Origin: a bacterium Ga0077546 | GTDB lineage: Bacteria > Cyanobacteriota > Vampirovibrionia > Obscuribacterales > Obscuribacteraceae | Assembly: GCA_001464165.1 (NCBI GenBank) | Contig: LNEX01000551.1 | Location: forward strand, 1-9,270 | Direction of reading: 5' to 3' | DNA: 9,270 nt | Shown: one piece after another, positions 6,693 to 9,270 of the stretch | Position numbering within the stretch: the first letter of the stretch is position 1 | How the letters are laid out: every line of letters starts with the position of its first letter | The notes under the pieces: model-generated | Databases searched by the model: none | What the model was told of the DNA's origin: nothing | What the model saw: only the letters and a program-made list of their open reading frames with translations | Position numbers and translations under genes: made by a program

Positions 6693-8894
6693 ATGGACAA
6701 CTTTCAGGAAAAACTACAAGCGCTTACCAATGGACCTATCTGGACACTTTTAAGCCAGATTGAAGACCCGCAAGCTAAAGTTGAAGCCCAGCAGGCCATC
6801 AATCAACTAATCACATTGGCCCAAGACGAACATAATCAGAACCTCCAATACCGCAGAGATCAGTCTTCCTCCAACGATATTGCCAATCATCAGCAATTGA
6901 TCGCTGAATTGATTAAGGCGAGAGATCAAGCCCAAGCAGTATCTAAAATGAAGTCAGAATTTGTTGCTAACATGAGCCATGAAATTCGCACACCGATGAA
7001 TGGGATTCTCGGCATGGTCGAAATATTGTTGCGCACAGAACTTAGCACCTCAGCGCGCGAATATACGGTTCTACTCAAAGAAGCAGGGAAATCGCTGCTA
7101 AGCATCCTAAACGATATTCTTGATTTTTCAAAGATTGAAGCAGGACGTCTTGAAATTTTAAATTGCGAATTCGACCCCGTAAGCCTAGTCGAAGGAATTG
7201 GTGAGATTCTCTCGCCCCAGGCCGATAGCAAAAGTATTTTGCTCTCTACATTTATCGATCCGCGCATACCATCGCTAGTAACCGGTGATCCACTGAGACT
7301 CAGACAAATTCTTTTCAACCTCAGCGGCAATGCCCTTAAATTCACCAATCATGGCAGCGTCACTATTCGAGCTGACCTTGTCAGCCATAGTGAAGACAAG
7401 GTCGCTATCCAATTCACCGTAATTGATACAGGCATTGGCATTCCTGAATCAAGTCTTGACAGGCTGTTTGAGCCATTCATGCAAGTCGATGGATCAACTA
7501 GCCGCAAGTATGGTGGTACCGGCCTAGGTCTAAGCATCTGCAAACGCTTAGTTGAAATGCTTGGTGGCAATATAAACGTCGCAAGCACTGTCAATATCGG
7601 TTCAACCTTCAGCTTCACCATCAGCTTGCAGACCACCAAGAGCTGCGCTATGACTCCAATCACCGAAAGTTTTCAAACGGAAGAAGCTCAATCTACAGTA
7701 ATAATTCTAGATGACGACGCCCAACTTAAAAACTGCATTGCCAAATACTGCGAACGCTTCGGACATAAAGCCGAAACCTGCGACACCATATCTGAAGCAA
7801 TTATTTGTTTCGACAAAGCTAGAGAAAGCAAGGGCGCAATTACGTTAATAATTGACGGTGCACGCCACAGTCAGCTTGCTCTCGATTTATTTGAACGTGA
7901 ATTTTACGGACAAGACAATCAACCGAAGAGCATAATTTTACTGACGACCAAAGATCTTAGAGTTGAAACCGAAGCGCTTTTGCCCAAAGGTCTAGCCAAG
8001 ACTCTAACCCGGCCGGTAAGGCGCAACGCTTTGAAATACTATCTAAACGTCACAAATCCGCACGAGTCAAACGAAGAAGGCCCCCTGAACAAAAGTTCGC
8101 AAGACAATAATCGATTGAAAACGCGAAAACTCAAAGCACTCGTAGCAGACGATAATAAACTCAACCAACAAGTGGCTAAGATTCTGCTGCAAGGCCTAAA
8201 CCTCGATGTAGAAGTAGTAGAAAACGGTATGGAGGCCGTTGCTACCTTCGAAAGCAGCCTTTTTGATATTGTCTTTCTCGATTGTCAGATGCCCGAGTTG
8301 GATGGCTATGCCGCGGCTAGAATTATCAAAAAGCTGCAAGAACAAAGAGGTACACAAGTTCCCGTAGTTGCCATGACGGCCAACGCCTTAGAGGGAAGCC
8401 GAGAAGACTGCCTGGCAGCAGGCATGGATGATTACATAGCAAAACCAATTGAGCCAGCAGAACTAGAAAAAATACTGCGTGCTTGGTCAAAAGACCTAGA
8501 AAAAATCATCACCCTGACTCAGCGCCAAACTTCAGGTCAGATTGCAATGCAAGCGACAAAGCCTGTGATTGAAATTGACCTTCTTGCCTCAAGGTTTAGT
8601 GAGAAAAACTACAAACAGCTACTGACTATGTTTGCCGAGACCGCAATAGGCGAAGTAACCACACTACAAGAGCATCTCGGCAAAGAAGACTATGGTGCTG
8701 TTCGCTCAGCCGCCCATTCATTCAAGGGGGCTTGCGGCACAATATGCGCCCCTAGAATGGCTAGCACACTACAAGAACTAGAAGCCGCTGCTATCAGGGG
8801 AGACACAGGCCAATGCGAAGCTCTAATCGCTCTATTAGAAGCAGAGGTGAACAAGGCACTAGACGAGACGAAAGGTCATTTGCACGAGAATTAA
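6693..8894 (+). CDS. Soluble hybrid histidine kinase with two receiver domains and an HPt domain
   Basis: 733 residues. The N-terminal 85 residues are polar and helical-looking, with no membrane helix and no recognisable PAS or GAF domain. HisKA about 86-152 with phospho-accepting H96 in MSHEIRTPMNG. HATPase about 195-313 with N-box N209/N213, G1 DTGIG 245-249, F-box LFEPF 259-263 and G2 GGTGLGL 274-280. First receiver about 335-453 is eroded: the Asp cluster 340-342 and D388 remain, but the MP-DG loop is gone and the conserved Lys is R440. Second receiver about 480-598 is intact: D486/D487, D530, T562, K584. HPt domain about 624-725 with H675 in AAHSFKGACGT. This is the BarA/ArcB-like order, expected to pass phosphate H96 to D530 to H675 and then to a separate receiver, most likely D59 of the upstream gene product. 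ATG 6693 is preceded by AGCAGG seven or so bases upstream. Confidence 0.92.
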   Translation: MDNFQEKLQALTNGPIWTLLSQIEDPQAKVEAQQAINQLITLAQDEHNQNLQYRRDQSSSNDIANHQQLIAELIKARDQAQAVSKMKSEFVANMSHEIRTPMNGILGMVEILLRTELSTSAREYTVLLKEAGKSLLSILNDILDFSKIEAGRLEILNCEFDPVSLVEGIGEILSPQADSKSILLSTFIDPRIPSLVTGDPLRLRQILFNLSGNALKFTNHGSVTIRADLVSHSEDKVAIQFTVIDTGIGIPESSLDRLFEPFMQVDGSTSRKYGGTGLGLSICKRLVEMLGGNINVASTVNIGSTFSFTISLQTTKSCAMTPITESFQTEEAQSTVIILDDDAQLKNCIAKYCERFGHKAETCDTISEAIICFDKARESKGAITLIIDGARHSQLALDLFEREFYGQDNQPKSIILLTTKDLRVETEALLPKGLAKTLTRPVRRNALKYYLNVTNPHESNEEGPLNKSSQDNNRLKTRKLKALVADDNKLNQQVAKILLQGLNLDVEVVENGMEAVATFESSLFDIVFLDCQMPELDGYAAARIIKKLQEQRGTQVPVVAMTANALEGSREDCLAAGMDDYIAKPIEPAELEKILRAWSKDLEKIITLTQRQTSGQIAMQATKPVIEIDLLASRFSEKNYKQLLTMFAETAIGEVTTLQEHLGKEDYGAVRSAAHSFKGACGTICAPRMASTLQELEAAAIRGDTGQCEALIALLEAEVNKALDETKGHLHEN

Positions 8895-8924
8895 CCTAAA
8901 ACACCGCGAACCGGCCTCCAGGCG

Positions 8925-8966
8925 GAGCTTAACTCCAAAATGACATGCCATCTTGGAGTTAAGCTC
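8925..8966. repeat. 14-bp perfect inverted repeat, hairpin between the histidine kinase and the next gene
   Basis: The arm GAGCTTAACTCCAA at 8925-8938 is exactly complementary to TTGGAGTTAAGCTC at 8953-8966, with a 14-base loop in which ATG and CAT can add three more pairs beyond one mismatch. It starts 30 bp after the histidine kinase stop. The stem is long, but no T-run follows on the + strand and AAAA-like sequence is minimal, so it is not a classical intrinsic terminator. It may be a terminator of unusual kind, an mRNA 3'-end stabiliser, a dispersed palindromic repeat, or an operator for the downstream gene. Confidence 0.7.
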
Positions 8967-8982
8967 GAACATCATCTACAAT
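8953..8982 (+). promoter_or_regulatory. Candidate promoter for the downstream secreted-protein gene
   Basis: TACAAT at 8977-8982 matches a -10 element at five of six positions. TTGGAG at 8953-8958, spaced by 18 bp, is only a half match (TTG) to a -35 element. The -35 candidate lies within the right arm of the inverted repeat, so a factor bound there would block it. Tentative. Confidence 0.25.
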
Positions 8983-9059
8983 GTATATCCAATTAGAGTA
9001 AAGCAAATCAGGTAGAGCAATTCCGGCAGACTAGAAGCCAACAAAAGGCAAAAGACACC

Positions 9060-9270
9060 TTGATCTTCGGTAACTTTGAAAAAACTAAAAGGCCACTCTG
9101 CATTATGGCTGTGGCGCTTTCCATAGGACTTTCAGGAAGTGGGGCACTGGCACAAGAGAGCCTCAAGCAGGCCATCTCCCTTTACAACAAAAACGACTTT
9201 GCTTCTTGCACCAGCTTGCTTTCAAAAGATATAAACGGCACTCTAAGAAACAATGCCAGCGCCCACTATT
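9060..9270 (+). CDS. Secreted protein with TPR-like start, N-terminal part only
   Basis: A frame opens at TTG 9060 and is still open at the window end, giving 70 residues. The start MIFGNFEKTKRPLCIMAVAL has a charged n-region, then a hydrophobic core continues through SIGLSGSG to ALA followed by QES, a good signal peptidase I site near residue 31. The mature part begins ESLKQAISLYNKNDFASCTS, which has the spacing of a TPR helix pair (A-x-x-L-Y-x-x-x-D-F-x-x-A/C). Upstream, AAAAGG at 9043-9048 is a fair ribosome site. An ATG at 9105 is the only other nearby start and would leave no charged n-region, so TTG is preferred. An in-frame TAG at 8994-8996 limits extension. Product likely exported; function unknown beyond a possible repeat scaffold. 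Confidence 0.65.
   Translation, partial: MIFGNFEKTKRPLCIMAVALSIGLSGSGALAQESLKQAISLYNKNDFASCTSLLSKDINGTLRNNASAHY

Noticed and set aside
6926..7348. 140-codon open frame on the minus strand inside the histidine kinase
   Set aside because: It lies fully opposite HisKA and HATPase coding sequence and its translation has no recognisable motif; it is a mirror of a conserved gene.

Overview
The window holds seven genes, all on the + strand. Five are complete, and the first and last are cut by the window edges. Three genes encode Hanks-type (eukaryotic-like) Ser/Thr kinases. A hybrid histidine kinase with a full phosphorelay and a DMT-type transporter sit among them. Base composition is moderate, not strongly GC- or AT-rich. 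TTG starts are favoured for three of the genes. This mix of kinases fused to leucine-rich repeats or to receiver domains suits a bacterium with a large regulatory repertoire. My best guess is a non-photosynthetic relative of Cyanobacteria (Obscuribacterales / Melainabacteria type), but that rests on general resemblance only. A planctomycete or deltaproteobacterial source cannot be excluded from this sequence.

Layout: 2-340 is the C-terminal end of a YtcJ-like amidohydrolase. 404-2629 encodes a 741-residue protein: cytoplasmic kinase domain, Ser-rich tetrapeptide-repeat linker, one membrane helix, then a predicted outside domain with seven 23-25 residue leucine-rich repeats. 2703-3815 encodes a second, closely similar kinase that ends in an acidic stretch and a C-terminal membrane anchor. 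3830-4909 encodes an EamA/DMT transporter with a long His-rich tail. 4910-5068 is a 159-bp leader with a hairpin and a direct repeat. 5069-6655 encodes a response regulator (receiver plus eroded LuxR-type helix-turn-helix) fused to a third Ser/Thr kinase. 6693-8894 encodes a soluble hybrid histidine kinase (HisKA, HATPase, degenerate receiver, intact receiver, HPt). 8895-9059 is intergenic and carries a 14-bp perfect inverted repeat. From 9060 onward a secreted protein with a likely TPR-like start begins and runs off the window.

How they may work together (inference): the hybrid histidine kinase has every phosphotransfer residue for a His-Asp-His relay, and the gene 37 bp upstream supplies a receiver with an intact aspartate. 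The simplest reading is a four-step relay (H96, D530, H675, then D59 of the neighbour) whose final output is a Ser/Thr kinase instead of a DNA-binding domain. The two membrane-anchored kinases upstream could be parallel inputs, downstream targets, or duplicated paralogues with separate jobs. The first five intergenic gaps are 63, 73, 14, 159 and 37 bp, all codirectional, so one or two operons are possible.
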